DNA from: JACCXG01 sp963785755
GTDB lineage: Bacteria; Acidobacteriota; Vicinamibacteria; Vicinamibacterales; 2-12-FULL-66-21
DNA length: 64,000 bases
Assembly: GCA_963785755.1 (NCBI GenBank)
Contig: CAWAXG010000013.1
Coordinates: 1,240,001-1,304,000, forward strand
Reading direction: 5' to 3'
A program made the position numbers and the translations under genes. Position 1 is the stretch's first letter; the number at the start of each line of letters is the position of its first letter. Below, piece by piece: positions 44,654 through 55,600 of this stretch. A model generated the notes under the pieces. That model was not told the DNA's origin. It saw only the letters and a program-made list of their open reading frames with translations, and searched no databases.

Positions 44654-45583
44654 TCAGGCGAGCACACGCAGGACCAGGTCGGCCCACGAGATGGCGTCGT
44701 AGAACAGCACGACGACGAAGGCGACGACGTAGGCACGGCCAAGCCACGTCTGCCGCGGCTCGAGCTGGGCCAGGCCCATCACGAGCAGCAGCCATCCAAA
44801 CCCCGCGACCGGAGCGAAGGCGTACGTCACTGCACAGAACGTCAGCAGCAGCGCGTGACGCAGCAGCGCGATGCGCCGCGTGGGCGGGATGAGCATCAGG
44901 AGCGCGACACCTGCTTCGAGGCCGAGGACGCCCCAGGTGGAGACGGTCGCGAACAGCCGCAGCCGGGCCGGCTCGTGAATCCTCACGGGATTCAGGAGCT
45001 CGGCGCCGTCAGGAAGAAGCTCCAGCGCCTGCCGGTTCGCGGCGAGCTCCTCGGCAGACAGCCCTCCGATCAGCTGCGCCGCCGCGCCGAAGCGCGGGTC
45101 GGTCAGGAGCGTGACCCGAAAGAACCGGCCGTCGAGAAAATCTGGCGCCAGCGCCACCTTCCACACCACTGCGAACGCAAAGGCCAGCCCCACCAGCCAG
45201 CGACTCGTGAACGCGAGAGCCGCCGGCGCGCCGCTCGCACGCAGTGACAACGCGATGGCGAGGATCCAGTACGCCAGCAGATAGATGTGATTGTCAGCGA
45301 GCGGCCAGTCATCCGCAATTCGGAGCGCCGTCATCATCGCGACGCCGCCCCAGACGAACGGGTTCCGCAAGAGGCGGGGAGAGATCAGCACCAGAACGGC
45401 CGCGGCCAGAATGACCGGGCTCACGAACCAGGGGCCCATCGGCCGCAGCAGGAGCGCAATCGCGGTGAGCCGAAGCGCCGTGTCCAGCTGTGACCCGTCC
45501 GCCTCCGCCACGGGAGAGGACGAAGGGGTCAGGTCTTGTATTTCAACATGTGCCCCCCAACGTGCTTGGTTCGCTACTGACAT
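44654..45583 (-). CDS. HTTM-like multi-pass membrane protein
   Basis: About 309 residues if started at ATG 45583. The first 24 residues (through IQDLTPSSSPV) are encoded by an intergenic REP palindrome, so GTG at 45511 is an alternative start. The protein has about seven hydrophobic segments (WFVSPVILAAAVLVLI, LLAYWILAIALSLRASG, WLVGLAFAFAVVWKVALAP, WGVLGLEAGVALLMLIPPTR). The topology resembles HTTM/vitamin K-dependent carboxylase-like membrane proteins. It is paired with the small protein at 45762-46178, which often accompanies such genes. The function is unknown. Confidence 0.6.
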   Translation of the reverse strand: MSVANQARWGAHVEIQDLTPSSSPVAEADGSQLDTALRLTAIALLLRPMGPWFVSPVILAAAVLVLISPRLLRNPFVWGGVAMMTALRIADDWPLADNHIYLLAYWILAIALSLRASGAPAALAFTSRWLVGLAFAFAVVWKVALAPDFLDGRFFRVTLLTDPRFGAAAQLIGGLSAEELAANRQALELLPDGAELLNPVRIHEPARLRLFATVSTWGVLGLEAGVALLMLIPPTRRIALLRHALLLTFCAVTYAFAPVAGFGWLLLVMGLAQLEPRQTWLGRAYVVAFVVVLFYDAISWADLVLRVLA

Positions 45584-45634
45584 CCTCGACTCAGACCAGC
45601 GCAGAGCCCATGTTGAAATACAAGATCCGACCCC
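45525..45634. repeat. REP-like long palindrome, copy 1
   Basis: Arms 45525-45550 and 45609-45634 are 26 nt each and 24/26 complementary; the core is CTTGTATTTCAACATG. The 58-nt loop carries an unrelated spacer. The same arm sequence occurs at 56720-56775. Such GGGGTC...TTCAACA elements look like REP elements mobilised by IS200-like (RAYT) transposases. None is encoded here. Confidence 0.75.
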
Positions 45635-45761
45635 AGCTTCGGCGGGGAGAAGACGACGCGGCCAGACCGTCAGCAGACGACGGCGCAGCGTCCGATGCCG
45701 GCGGGCTGGTCCAGGTGGTCAGCCCCAATCGACGCCAGGCCGTGCGCATCGATGCTCCCGG

Positions 45762-46178
45762 TCACGGCACGACGTAGACGAAGGTCCGGAGCGGCCGTTC
45801 TGATCCACGCAGCGTGACGCGATCGAACTCGGCCCGCCACACCGACACGGTGACACGCGAGACGGCGCGCTGATGACGCCGCTCGCGGGCAGCGACGCCT
45901 TCGGCCAGTCCGCGCAGCAGCCGCTCGCCCGGAAAGGCGGCCGCACGAGCCGCAGCAAGCTGGAGCGACGGCGGAATCTCCAGCGACTCCGATCGGTCGG
46001 GGGCGTCTATGACGATGTCCACACCCCGGTACGCACCGTGATCCAGCGTCGAGAACATGCCGAACCCGCCGCCTTTCCACGGCGTCAGGCCGGCCGTCCG
46101 CGCCAGGCCGATCTGAATCACGGCCACGACGATCAACAGCGCAGGCGGGAGGAATTTCAGCACGTCAGCTCGGATCAT
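45762..46178 (-). CDS. Hypothetical membrane-anchored small protein
   Basis: A 138-residue protein with one N-terminal transmembrane helix (LPPALLIVVAVIQIGLARTA), then TPWKGGGFGMFSTLDHGAYR and a soluble beta-rich domain ending RPLRTFVYVVP. The GGGFGMFST block marks a recurrent family found beside HTTM-like membrane genes. ATG at 46178. It is upstream of the HTTM-like gene on the same strand with a REP element between them, so an operon is possible but interrupted. Confidence 0.55.
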   Translation of the reverse strand: MIRADVLKFLPPALLIVVAVIQIGLARTAGLTPWKGGGFGMFSTLDHGAYRGVDIVIDAPDRSESLEIPPSLQLAAARAAAFPGERLLRGLAEGVAARERRHQRAVSRVTVSVWRAEFDRVTLRGSERPLRTFVYVVP

Positions 46179-46212
46179 CGGCCGCTCGTTCTCGACTCGC
46201 TGCTGCGCGCTC

Positions 46213-46262
46213 GGGTCCGCCTTCGCTGAAGCTACGGCGGACCTCGCCGAAGCGCCAAGGCG
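46213..46262. repeat. GCCTTCGC...GCTACGGCG repeat copy
   Basis: One copy of the 21-nt unit (46219-46239) flanked by inverted GTCCGCC/GGCGGAC arms and a CGCCGAAGCGCCAAGGCG tail. It is related to 36123-36215 and lies just after the end of the patatin/barrel gene. Confidence 0.65.
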
Positions 46263-46292
46263 CGTAGGCGGGCGTGGCGAGTGGCGAATCGC

Positions 46293-48659
46293 TCACCGGA
46301 ACCGGAACGTCCGTCCAACCCCGACGTACGTGCGCCAGCGGCCGTCGTAGCCCCACGACCCGGCGATCATGACCGGCCCCACGAGCGTGTCCATCACGAG
46401 ACCGATGCCGCCGTTCGATCGCCAGCCGGCCTGGTCCCAGTCGTCGAACGCGTCGGCGTTCTCGAGCCAGACTCCGGCGAAGATGGGACCGCCCATGAAG
46501 TCCGGCAGGCGCCCCACCTGATGCAGGACGCCGCCGCTCAGCGCGTAGTAGTGGCTCCCGCGCAGTTCGCCCGGAGCTGTACGCCCCCAGCCGGAACGGG
46601 GAACCGAGCGTAAACTCGTTGGTCGGCAGCGGCTCGTAGTTGAACGACGTGCCGAGGCCGCCGTAGACGAACACGCGATTGCGCGGACCGCGGCTCCAGA
46701 ACTTGTTGGCGACCATGGAGAGCTGCGTCAGCTCCGCCTCGTAATCGAACGTCTCCCCATCGACCGTGATATCGGGACCGGTGAAGAGGCGCGACAACTC
46801 GACATTCGCGAGGATACCGCGCCTCGGCGCGACGGTCGCGTCCTGGGTATCGAGCCGCCACACGAGCTGCGCCCCGGTCTGTTTTCCCTCCAGCTCGGGA
46901 AAGCCGGGGTCCCCGACCTCGATCGACGCACTCGAGCGCCCGACATACGCCCCCAGACGGAGATCGCTTCGCGCACCGAGATTGACGCCGAGGTTCAGCC
47001 CGAGGCGTGCCTGGGTTTGACCGTACCGCGCAACCACCGCGTCGTCGACGATGAAGTTGAAGGTTTCCGTGCCGACGCCCGCGAACGGGGCCACGAACAA
47101 AGCGGTCGAGCCGATCGGGCGATAGAGCTCGCTGGCCAGGCTCGGATTGGAACCGAGGGTCCCGTCGATGCGCAGCTCCGAGCCGGATCCGATCACGTCG
47201 AAGGCGAGGTAGCGTCCGGTCAGGGTGATGCGGAAATCGCTGGAGGTCGTGTTCTCCAGGTTCACGCCGAGCATGAAGAAGGGGGGCGCGTAGGTCTTGA
47301 CGCGGCCCACCACACGCAGTCCGTAGCCCTGGGCCGCGTCGCGCGTCAGACGCCAGGTCACGGTTTCGTAGCGATCCAGCCCGCCGACGGTCGCGAGATC
47401 GGTCTCCACCGCTTGGATGTTCAGAGGGACCCCGACGTGCCGGGCGAGCATCAGCTGCAACCGCTTCGCATCGCGGTCGCCGAACCCTTCGAGCTGGATG
47501 AACGCGGGCGGCGGCAGCTCGGTCCGCCGGCGCGCGAGCCGGCGAGCGCGCCACGCCTCGTAGTCGGCCTCGCTGACCGCGAGCGGAAGCAGCTTGCTCG
47601 CGCATGGCCTCGGCCGCGCGGTAGCCTTCCTCGATCATCCCCTCGGCCCGCCGCCAGTCGAGCGATCCGGTACTCGCTCAGAGGCACGGTGACGACCACG
47701 TCCGCCGCAGCGATCGCCCGCCTCGTCGAGGCGCGCATCATCGCGTCGAGCGTATTCCCGGCGACGCCGAACATCGTGTAAGAGACGCCTTCGCGATCGG
47801 ACAGATCGCCGACGTTGATCGCCACCACCCGGTCCGCTCCCATGGCTTTCACGACGTCCGCGGGAATGTTGTTCATCGTGCCGCCGTCGATCAGCACCTG
47901 TCCGTCCACTTCGACGGGCGGAAAGATCAGCGGCAGCGACATGGTGGCGCGCATGGCGTCGGCAAACGAGCCACGCCGCATCACAATCGGCTGCGCCGAC
48001 AGGAGATCGACGGCGACGGTGCGGAAGGGCGTCGGCAGATCGTCGAAGTCCTCGATCTCGAAATACGGCCCGGCGATGCGGCCGAGCAGCAGCTCGACGT
48101 ACTGGCCGTTGTTCAGCGCCGTCGGCGGCACGATGCCGCCCTTGAGACCGAACTCCAGACGCGAGGGATACGCCCGCGCGTCGGCCTTGCGCCGGATGTT
48201 CTTGTGCTCGAACGTCGAAGCACCGAACAGCTGATCCCAGTTCAAGCCGGTGATGAACGAGTGCAGCTCCTTGGCGTCCATGCCGCTGGCGAACGCGCCA
48301 CCGACGAGGCCGCCCATGCTGGTCCCGGCGGCCACATCGATCGGAATGCGGTGCTCCTCCATCCAGCGGATGACGCCCACGTGCGCGATGCCGCGCGCGC
48401 TGCCACCGCCGAATGCGACGCCGACGGTCGGCCGTCCCGGTTCGCTCACACCGCGCGCACGCGTCTCAGCCTCCGGCGGGGAGGGCTGCGGCTTCATCCG
48501 CTGCAGCGGCGCCGCGCACGCCGCGCACCCGAGCGCGACGAGCCCCGCGATCACTGCTCGAAGCCACCGGCTCGGTCCAGTCAGGATCGGTGTGTCACAC
48601 ACGCACAACCTCGCATCAGCAGATCTCTGGGAACCGCACAATCGGGACGCAGCCGCCAA
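46293..48659 (-). CDS. Patatin-like phospholipase with POTRA and beta-barrel (type Vd autotransporter, PlpD-like), three frameshifts
   Basis: The N-terminal ORF (48659 to about 47690) has a lipoprotein-like leader and a patatin domain with oxyanion GGGSARG, catalytic Ser in GTSMGG and Asp in LIDGGTMN. The sense then changes frame: WRRAEGMIEEGYRAAEAM at about 47640, and FIQLEGFGDRDAKRLQLML (a POTRA-like domain) from about 47590. A long beta-barrel follows down to about 46590. The last frame ends LVGPVMIAGSWGYDGRWRTY and FRFR at 46293. Patatin-POTRA-barrel order defines PlpD-type (T5d) secreted phospholipases A. The reconstructed length of about 788 residues is close to the family. Confidence 0.82.
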
Positions 48660-48894
48660 CCGCTCGTCCGGACCAGAGCGTACACCAGCTCAACCCGGGC
48701 CTGCCGTGTCTCGATCACTCACAAAATGCCGTGAGCGCTCTCACGGGCGGTGACAATCCGCCATCACGCCATGGCCCCCGAGTTTTGGATCACGGGCATT
48801 CTGGTCGGATTCGTCAGCCGGGTCTGCGGAACCACGCCCAGTAGGGGCAATCTGCGTACCGGACGGCTTCCAAGCGCCGGACACAAGGGGCTAT

Positions 48895-49857
48895 TCACAA
48901 GGAGGACGAGGCATTCTTAGCAGAAGAATTCTTCTTAGGATCGTTTCCTCCCGTCCTCCCGTCCTCCCTGTTGAAAAAACTGACGATCTCCAGTCCTCCT
49001 ACCCCAGGAGCGTCCCCGCGCCCGTCCCGGCTGGCAGACTCCGGCCTCCGGCGTAGCGTCGCCTGCAGCTGCCCGCGGCTCCAGCGCCGCAGCCGGTACA
49101 GCGTGCAGAAGACGAAGTCCGGCGCCGCGCCGCCCTGGCCGCCGACGAGCTCGCCGCCGCGGCGGACGTTGTCCTGCATCCACGGCGGCACGAGCAGGTG
49201 ATACGGGTTGCGCTGCACTTCGCCGACGTGAAACGACAGCGCAGTCATCATCTCCGCCAGGTCCTCCACGCTCGATTCGACCATCAGGTTCGGCGTCGCC
49301 ATCGCGCCCCAGAACTCCGTCTCGACGACGTGGCAGGTGAAGTCCGCGGCCTGGACGGCGAGCGCGTCGACGAGGAGATAGTGGGTACCGATATGGGTGC
49401 TGTTCCAGTCGGCGTCGTGCGGCAGGAAGACGACCTCGGGGCGCTCGGCGGCGAGGATCGCGGCGATGACCTCGACGGCCGCCTGCCAGCGCGCCGGATC
49501 GCTGGTCCGGGTCTTGACGTTGACGTGCTCGAGACCGCCGGGCGCGGTCTGAATCAGATCGAACCCGAGATAGTCGCAGGCCGCTTTCAGTTCCTCGAGC
49601 CGCCCCGCCTGCCGCGCCTTGTTGCTGCCCTGGGTGACCGCGACGTTGCCGACCCGCATCCCTGCCTCGCGCTGAAGGCGCAGCGCCAGCCCGCCGATGA
49701 TGCACTCATCGTCGGGATGCGGCGAGAAGATGAGGGCGCGTGGTGCATCGCGAGCGGGGGCGGGGCGCGGCGGGCGGGTGAACCCGCCGAGTGGAAACAT
49801 CCGGCCTTCGCGAACCAGACGGGCGAGCTCGGAGACGTAGCCGTGATACGGATTCAT
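48895..49857 (-). CDS. PIG-L family deacetylase (LmbE-like)
   Basis: A 320-residue zinc hydrolase. The zinc motif PHPDDE (about 47-52) follows ALIFS, and the third ligand is in THIGTH (about residues 155-160). PIG-L enzymes remove acetyl groups from N-acetylglucosamine derivatives. The ATG overlaps the ROK gene stop (ATGA), giving strong coupling to a sugar kinase. The last ~25 codons (REDGRTGGNDPKKNSSAKNA) read through a GGGAGGACGGGAGG-type repeat and are probably not part of the ancestral protein. Confidence 0.9.
   Translation of the reverse strand: MNPYHGYVSELARLVREGRMFPLGGFTRPPRPAPARDAPRALIFSPHPDDECIIGGLALRLQREAGMRVGNVAVTQGSNKARQAGRLEELKAACDYLGFDLIQTAPGGLEHVNVKTRTSDPARWQAAVEVIAAILAAERPEVVFLPHDADWNSTHIGTHYLLVDALAVQAADFTCHVVETEFWGAMATPNLMVESSVEDLAEMMTALSFHVGEVQRNPYHLLVPPWMQDNVRRGGELVGGQGGAAPDFVFCTLYRLRRWSRGQLQATLRRRPESASRDGRGDAPGVGGLEIVSFFNREDGRTGGNDPKKNSSAKNASSSL
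48947..48968. repeat. GGGAGGACGGGAGG repeat, extended copy
   Basis: Three head-to-tail 8-nt units, GGGAGGAC read on the minus strand, inside the 3' end of the PIG-L gene. The 14-nt core equals those at 24349-24362 and 38110-38123. Confidence 0.65.
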
Positions 49858-51270
49858 GCCGGCGTGCCAAGTGCCGGCAGGCTCGCGGCGGCGATCGCCT
49901 GACCGTGACGTTTGTCGTGCTCGTCAGGAACGTGGAATGCGATCTGTCCCGCGAGCTCCGGGAACTCGACCGCCAGCACCTCGCGCGCGCCGCCGACGAT
50001 GTCGTCGCCGCCAGGCCCGGAGGTGACGCGGCCGAGCACCAGCACGTGGCGCAGATCGTAGAACGACGCGAAATGCGCGACGCCGTACCCGACATAGGTG
50101 CCGATGGTCTGGTAGATCTTCTTCGCGCGGTGATCGCCCTGGAGCATGAGCGACTGCACCTGCTTGAGCCGCTCGGGCAGCGGCATGTCGGGCGGCGAGT
50201 CGATGCCGGCGATGGGCATGAGCCGGCCGACGCACTGCTGCGAGTAGTACTGCGCGCCGACGCCATAGTCGCCCGACCATTCGTCGGCCGGCGCGCCCGG
50301 ATTGTAGTCGATCGGCACGAAGGCCAGCTCGTTCAGCCATGACGTGATGTTGCCGTCCGGCGTGACGTAGCCGGCGGCGGTGCTGGTGCCGAGCGCGATC
50401 CCCAGAATCGCATTCGCGCCGAGCGACATCGAGCCGGCCAGCGCGGTGACCTCGCCGTCGTTGACCACTTCGAATGGCACGCCGTTCCACGCCTTCCTGA
50501 TGTCCAGGAAGAGATCCTTCACGCGCGCGTTGAACACGTCCACCGGTACTCCGCGAAACAGCGAGCCGGCCTTCACGCGATTGTTCACGTAGACGCCCGC
50601 GGCGCTGCCGCCGATGGCATCGACGCGCGGCAGATGCGCCGCCGCCTTCTTCAGCGAGTCCATGATGCCGTCGAAGTGGTACTGCGGATCCGGCTTGTAG
50701 TAGGGATCCCAGACGGTCTCGTCACTGAACACGACTCGGCCATCGACGACCGCCGCCGCCTTGCGGTCGCTGCCGCCCAGATCGAAGCCGATGCGGCATC
50801 CCTCGAGATGGCGGCCGAGCGGCCTGGTCGACGAGCGCTCGGGCGGCAGATCGCGCGGTGTGCACGACCTCCAGCCCGCGGTCGAAGATCCGTTCGCCCA
50901 CGAAGTTCGCGTCGAACCTGCCGGTCGCGGTGTCGCGGTAGTGCGCCGTCAGCCGCGCGGCCAGCGCGGCCGGGCCGTTGATGTGGATCCGCCACCCGCC
51001 GCGCGACCACAGCAGGAACTTGACGAGCCGCTCCACATGAGGACCGTTCGCCGAGGCTTGCGGATGAGACTCGGGCAGCACCCGCGTCTCGAAACGAAAG
51101 ACCGAGCCGTCGGCCTGTTCGAGGGCGATCCCGACGGGCACGCGCGCCCGCCGTCGCGTCGACCAGCGCGCCGAAACGCCCGCATCGCGAGCACCGCGGG
51201 GCGGAACGCCGGGTCGAGGACCGGGCGTGACCCGCGGCGCGACGAGCGGCAGACCGTTGTTCGTGTTCAT
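49854..51270 (-). CDS. ROK-family sugar kinase-like protein (N-terminal frameshifts)
   Basis: ATG at 51270. An N-terminal region of about 150 residues (ALEQADGSVFRFETRVLPES, FLLWSRGGWRIHINGPAAL) is disturbed near 51190 and again near 50820. The ROK core then reads CRIGFDLGGSDRKAAAVVDG (ATP phosphate loop), DAIGGSAAGVYVNNRVKAGS, EVVNDGEVTALAGSMSLGAN and ALGTSTAAGYVTPDGN. At least two one-base shifts are needed. ROK proteins phosphorylate sugars such as N-acetylglucosamine or glucose, or repress sugar genes; no DNA-binding domain is present. Coupled to PIG-L, it fits amino-sugar metabolism. Confidence 0.8.
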
Positions 51271-51424
51271 GGTTGAGGTGACCGGCTCATGCGGCCGAAA
51301 TCTTAGCATTCGACGGCCATCGGTCAGCTCGCGCGGATCACGCACAGTCTTGCCCGCGGCCCGGCTAGCGCGGATAAGGTTGACCGGTGATCGTTTTCAT
51401 TGACCGCTGCCTGGAAGGATGCCG

Positions 51425-52508
51425 ATGACCAGTCCCCTCCGAGTGCTCGTTGCCGGCTGCGGCAACATGGGAGCCAGCCACGCCCGCGCCTATCACAAGA
51501 TGCCCGAGTTCGAGATCGTCGGCGCTGGTCAGCCGTGGCCCGGCCTCACGCGGCGCGCTCAGCAAGGAGCTGGGCGGCGCTGCCCGAGTTCAGCGACTAC
51601 TACGCCGCGCTGGCCGCGACCAAGCCCGATGTCGTCAGCATCAACACCTATCCGGAGACGCACGGGCCCTATGCGAGGGCGGCCATCAACGCGGGCTGCC
51701 ACGTCTTCTGCGAGAAGCCGCTCGCCGAGACCGTCGAGCGAGGCGCAGAGCATCGTCGACGCCGCGCGTCGCGAACGACCGCAAGCTGGTCATCGGCTAC
51801 ATCCTGCGCGTTCATCCGGCGTGGATGCGGTTCATCGAGATCGCGCGCACGCTCGGCAAGCCGCTGGTCATGCGCATGAACCTGAACCAGCAGAGCCACG
51901 GAGACATCGTGGAACGTCCATCGCAATCTCATGAACTCGATGAGCCCGATCGTCGACTGCGGCGTCCACTACGTCGACGTGATGTGCCAGATGACCGGCG
52001 CGAAACCGGTCCGTGTGTCGGCGGTCGGCGCGCGGCTGAGCGACGAGCTCAAGCCCGGCATGTACAACTACGGCCAGCTTCAGGTCACGTTCGACGATGG
52101 GTCCGTCGGATGGTACGAGGCCGGCTGGGGGCCGATGATGAGCGAGGTGGCGTTCTTCGTCAAGGACGTGGTGGGTCCGAAGGGCTGCGCGTCGATCGTG
52201 AAGGACCCGAACGAGGCCACGCGCCAGCGGCTCGTCCGACATCGACAGCCACACCAAGACGAACTGCATCCGGCTGCACCACGCCGAGCTCGACGCGAAC
52301 AACGAGTTCGTGAAGCCGGACGAGCTGATCAACACCGAGGACGAGCCCGATCATCAGGGCGCTCTGCGATCGCGAGCAGGCGTTCCTGCTGCGCGCGATC
52401 CAGCAGGACGTCGATCTGTCGGCGCACATGCACGACGCGGTCAACAGCCTGCGCATCGTGCTGGCCGCCGACGAGAGCTTCCGGACGGGGCAGGTGGTGA
52501 GCCTCTAG
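51425..52508 (+). pseudogene. Gfo/Idh/MocA-family oxidoreductase, multiply frameshifted
   Basis: The first piece (51425-51530) is a Rossmann motif: RVLVAGCGNMGASHARAYHK. The sense then runs through all frames: LVSRGPASRGALSKELGG, PEFSDYYAALAATKPDVVSI, INAGCHVFCEKPLAET (the EKP cofactor motif), KLVIGYILRVHPAWMRFIEI, SPIVDCGVHYVDVMCQMTGA, HHAELDANNEFVKPDELINT and NSLRIVLAADESFRTGQVV at 52508. At least six shifts are needed for a protein of about 360 residues. The gene is divergent from the ROK/PIG-L operon across 154 nt and would oxidise a sugar with NAD(P). Confidence 0.75.
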
Positions 52509-52650
52509 GCACGTGCTGCGTGCCAGGTGCTACGTGCGAACGTGCTTCTCGTGCTATGTGCTACGTGCTAGGTGCCACGTTCGCACGTGAGCACGCCGCA
52601 CGTAGCACGAGGAGCACGTGAGCACACAGCACGTGGCACGCAGGACGTGA
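52508..52650. repeat. ACGTGC/GCACGT repeat block, large copy
   Basis: About 140 nt made almost wholly of GCTACGTGC, GCACGTGAGCACG and related 8-10-nt words. The left half favours GTGC and the right half GCAC, so the block can fold on itself. It lies between the convergent ends of the Gfo/Idh gene and the double hybrid kinase. Same family as 5893-5973. Confidence 0.75.
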
Positions 52651-52684
52651 AAGTGACAGATAAGGATTCTGTGATCTCGCGAGC

Positions 52685-55600
52685 TCACGCCGACGAGTGG
52701 TCGCGGACCGCCCCGGCGAGCGCCTGAACCGCCGCTGCCAGCTCGTTCGGCTGAACTGGTTTCGACAGGTGCATCTGGAAGCCGGACTGCAGCGACCGGG
52801 TGCGATCGGCCGCGCGGGCGTACGCGGTGAGCGCGGCGGCCGGAATCTCTCCCTGGCGATTCCGGGGCCGCGCGCGAATCGTCTTCAGCAGCGCATACCC
52901 ATCGATCTCGGGCAGCCCGATGTCCAGCACCGCCACATCGAACCGCGCGCGATCCAGCGCCGCCAGCGCGTCACCCGCGGTGCCCGCGGTGACGACGACG
53001 GCGCCGGCAGCCGACAGGGTGTCTCTGGCCATCGCGAGCGCGTCGGCATCGTCGTCCACGAGCAGCACGCGAAGGCCGCGAAGGTTGGAGAGCTGCAGCT
53101 CCGCCGGCGACGACACCTCGATCGCTGGATGCATCCGCCCGGCGTCGTGAATCCTGCCGTCGTGCACGATCATCAGCGGCAGCTCGACGCGCACGGTGGT
53201 CCCGCGCCCCTTTCCCGGACTGGTGGCGTCGATCCGACCGCCGTGCGCCTCCACCAGATGGCGGCTGATGGCCAGTCCGAGACCCAGCCCCCCGTGATTG
53301 CGCGTGAACGCGCCGTCCGCCTGGCGGAAGCGCTGAAAGAGGTGCGGCAGGAATTCCGGAGCGATGCCCTCGCCGGTGTCGCTCACCGTGAGCTCGACGT
53401 GCGAGTTCACCCGTTCCAGCCGGATCTGCACCCGGCCGTCGCGCGGCGTGAACTTGATGGCGTTCGACAGGAGGTTCCAGACGACCTGCTGCAGCCGCTG
53501 CGCGTCTCCCGCGACCGGCACCCCCGGCTGATCGATGGCGGATTGCAGCCTGACGCCCTTGGCGGCGGCCGCCGGGGAGACGGTCTCGAGCGCCTCCTGG
53601 ATGACGCGGGCCAAATCAACCGGACCGATGTCGAGCCGGAGCTTGCCGGTGATGATGCGCGAGACGTCGAGCACGTCGCTGATCAACTGCTCCTGCAGTC
53701 TCGCGTTGCGCTCAATCGTCTCCAGCACGGCGGGCACGCGCTGCGGCGCGATCGCGCCCCCGCGCATCATCTGGGTGTAGCCGAGCACCGCATTCAACGG
53801 CGTCCGCAGTTCGTGCGACAGGGTGGCGAGGAATTCGTCCTTGAGGCGATTGGCGGATTCCGCTTCGTGCTTGGCGGCGGCGATCGCCGTCACGTCGTGG
53901 GCGATGATCACGATGCTGTCGACGCTGCCGTCGTCCTTGAACAGCGGTTCGAAGACGAGGTCGAAACGGCCTTCCTCCACGCTCCCGGGCCCTCGATTCA
54001 TCATGATGCGCACCGACTGCCCGAAGAAGGGCTCGCCGGACTGGCGCACCTGGTCGAGAATCCCGAAGATCGCCTGATCCTCGAGCACGGGAAGCGCCTC
54101 GCGAATCGGCTTTCCGACCGCGGCGCGCCCGCCGATCAGCTCCTGATAGCGAGGATTCGCCAGCTCGTAGACGTGGTTCGGACCGGACACGACGGCGACG
54201 GCCACCGGCGCGTGCGTGAAGAGGCGGGTCAGGCGTCGCGCGTGGTGCTGTTCGATGGCCCGCACACGTGCCTTGACGATCTGCGCGGCCACGCGGGCGA
54301 GCAGGTCGCGCGCCGAAAACGGCTTGACCAGATAGTCGTCGGCTGACGCGGCCAGACCTTCGATGCGCGCTTCCTCGCCGGCGCGCGCCGACAGCATGAT
54401 CACCGGGATGCTCCGAAGATCCGGATCGGTCCGCAGCTCGCGCAGCAATCCGAAGCCGTCCAGCTCCGGCATCATCACGTCGGTCACGATCACGTCCGGA
54501 CGCCGCAGGCGCGCGGCGATGAGCGCGTCGCGGCCGTTGTCCACGGTTTCGACCTGCCACCGTTCTGCCAGCAGCCGCTTCGCGTAGTCCCGCATGTCCG
54601 CGTTGTCGTCGGCCAGCAGCACTCGACCGGCATCGGTGGCAATGCTGCTCTCCCCGTCGGCATCGGCCGGCGCGCTCGAACCCTTCGTGGTCGATGCCTC
54701 GGGCAGCCAGCGCAGCGCCTCCTCGAGGTACGACGCGGCGACGTCGGACCGGCTCTCGGCTGTGCCGGCGACAATGTGTTGAGGCGGGAGGTGGGACGAG
54801 CCGAGCGGCAGCGAGACCGTGAAGACACTCCCCCGGCCCACCTCACTGGTCGCGGTCAGCTCGCCGCCGTGGAGCTTCACGAGCTCCTGCACGAGGGCGA
54901 GGCCGATGCCCGAGCCCTCGTGGCTCCGTCCCTTCGTGCCTTCCACGCGGTGGAACCGTTCGAACACGCGCGGCAGCTCGTGTTCGGGAATGCCGTCGCC
55001 CGTGTCGAGCACGGACAACTGAACCCGCTGATCCTTTTTTGCAACGCTGACGGCGATCCGACCGGCGAGCGTGAACTTGAAGGCGTTGGAGAGAAGGTTG
55101 AGGACGATCTTCTCCCACATCTCGCGGTCAACGTAGACCGGCTCGGGGAACGGCTTGAACTCGACGGTGAACTCCAGGCCCGCCTTCTCCATGGCCGACC
55201 GGAAGGTGCTTGCGAGGTCGGCGGTCAGCGCACCCAGATCGACAGGCTCGAACCGGGCGCGAACGCGGCCTGCCTCGATGCGCGAGAAGTCGAGCAGCGT
55301 GTTCACGAGCTTCAGCAGCCGCTGGCTGTTGCGGTGCGCGACGTCGAGCTGGTCGCGAATCGCACCCGGCACTGCGTCGCCCGCGCGGCGCGCCTCGTCC
55401 AGCGGCCCGAGCAGGAGCGTCAGCGGGGTGCGGAACTCGTGACTGACGTTGCTGAAGAACGTCGTCTTGGCGCGGTCGATTTCAGCCAGCGCCTGGGCGC
55501 GTCGGCGTTCCGCCTCGTAGGCGCGCACGTTGGCGAGCCCCGCGGCGATCTCACCGACGAACAGGCTGACGAAGCTGCGGTAGGCATCATCGACCGGCCG

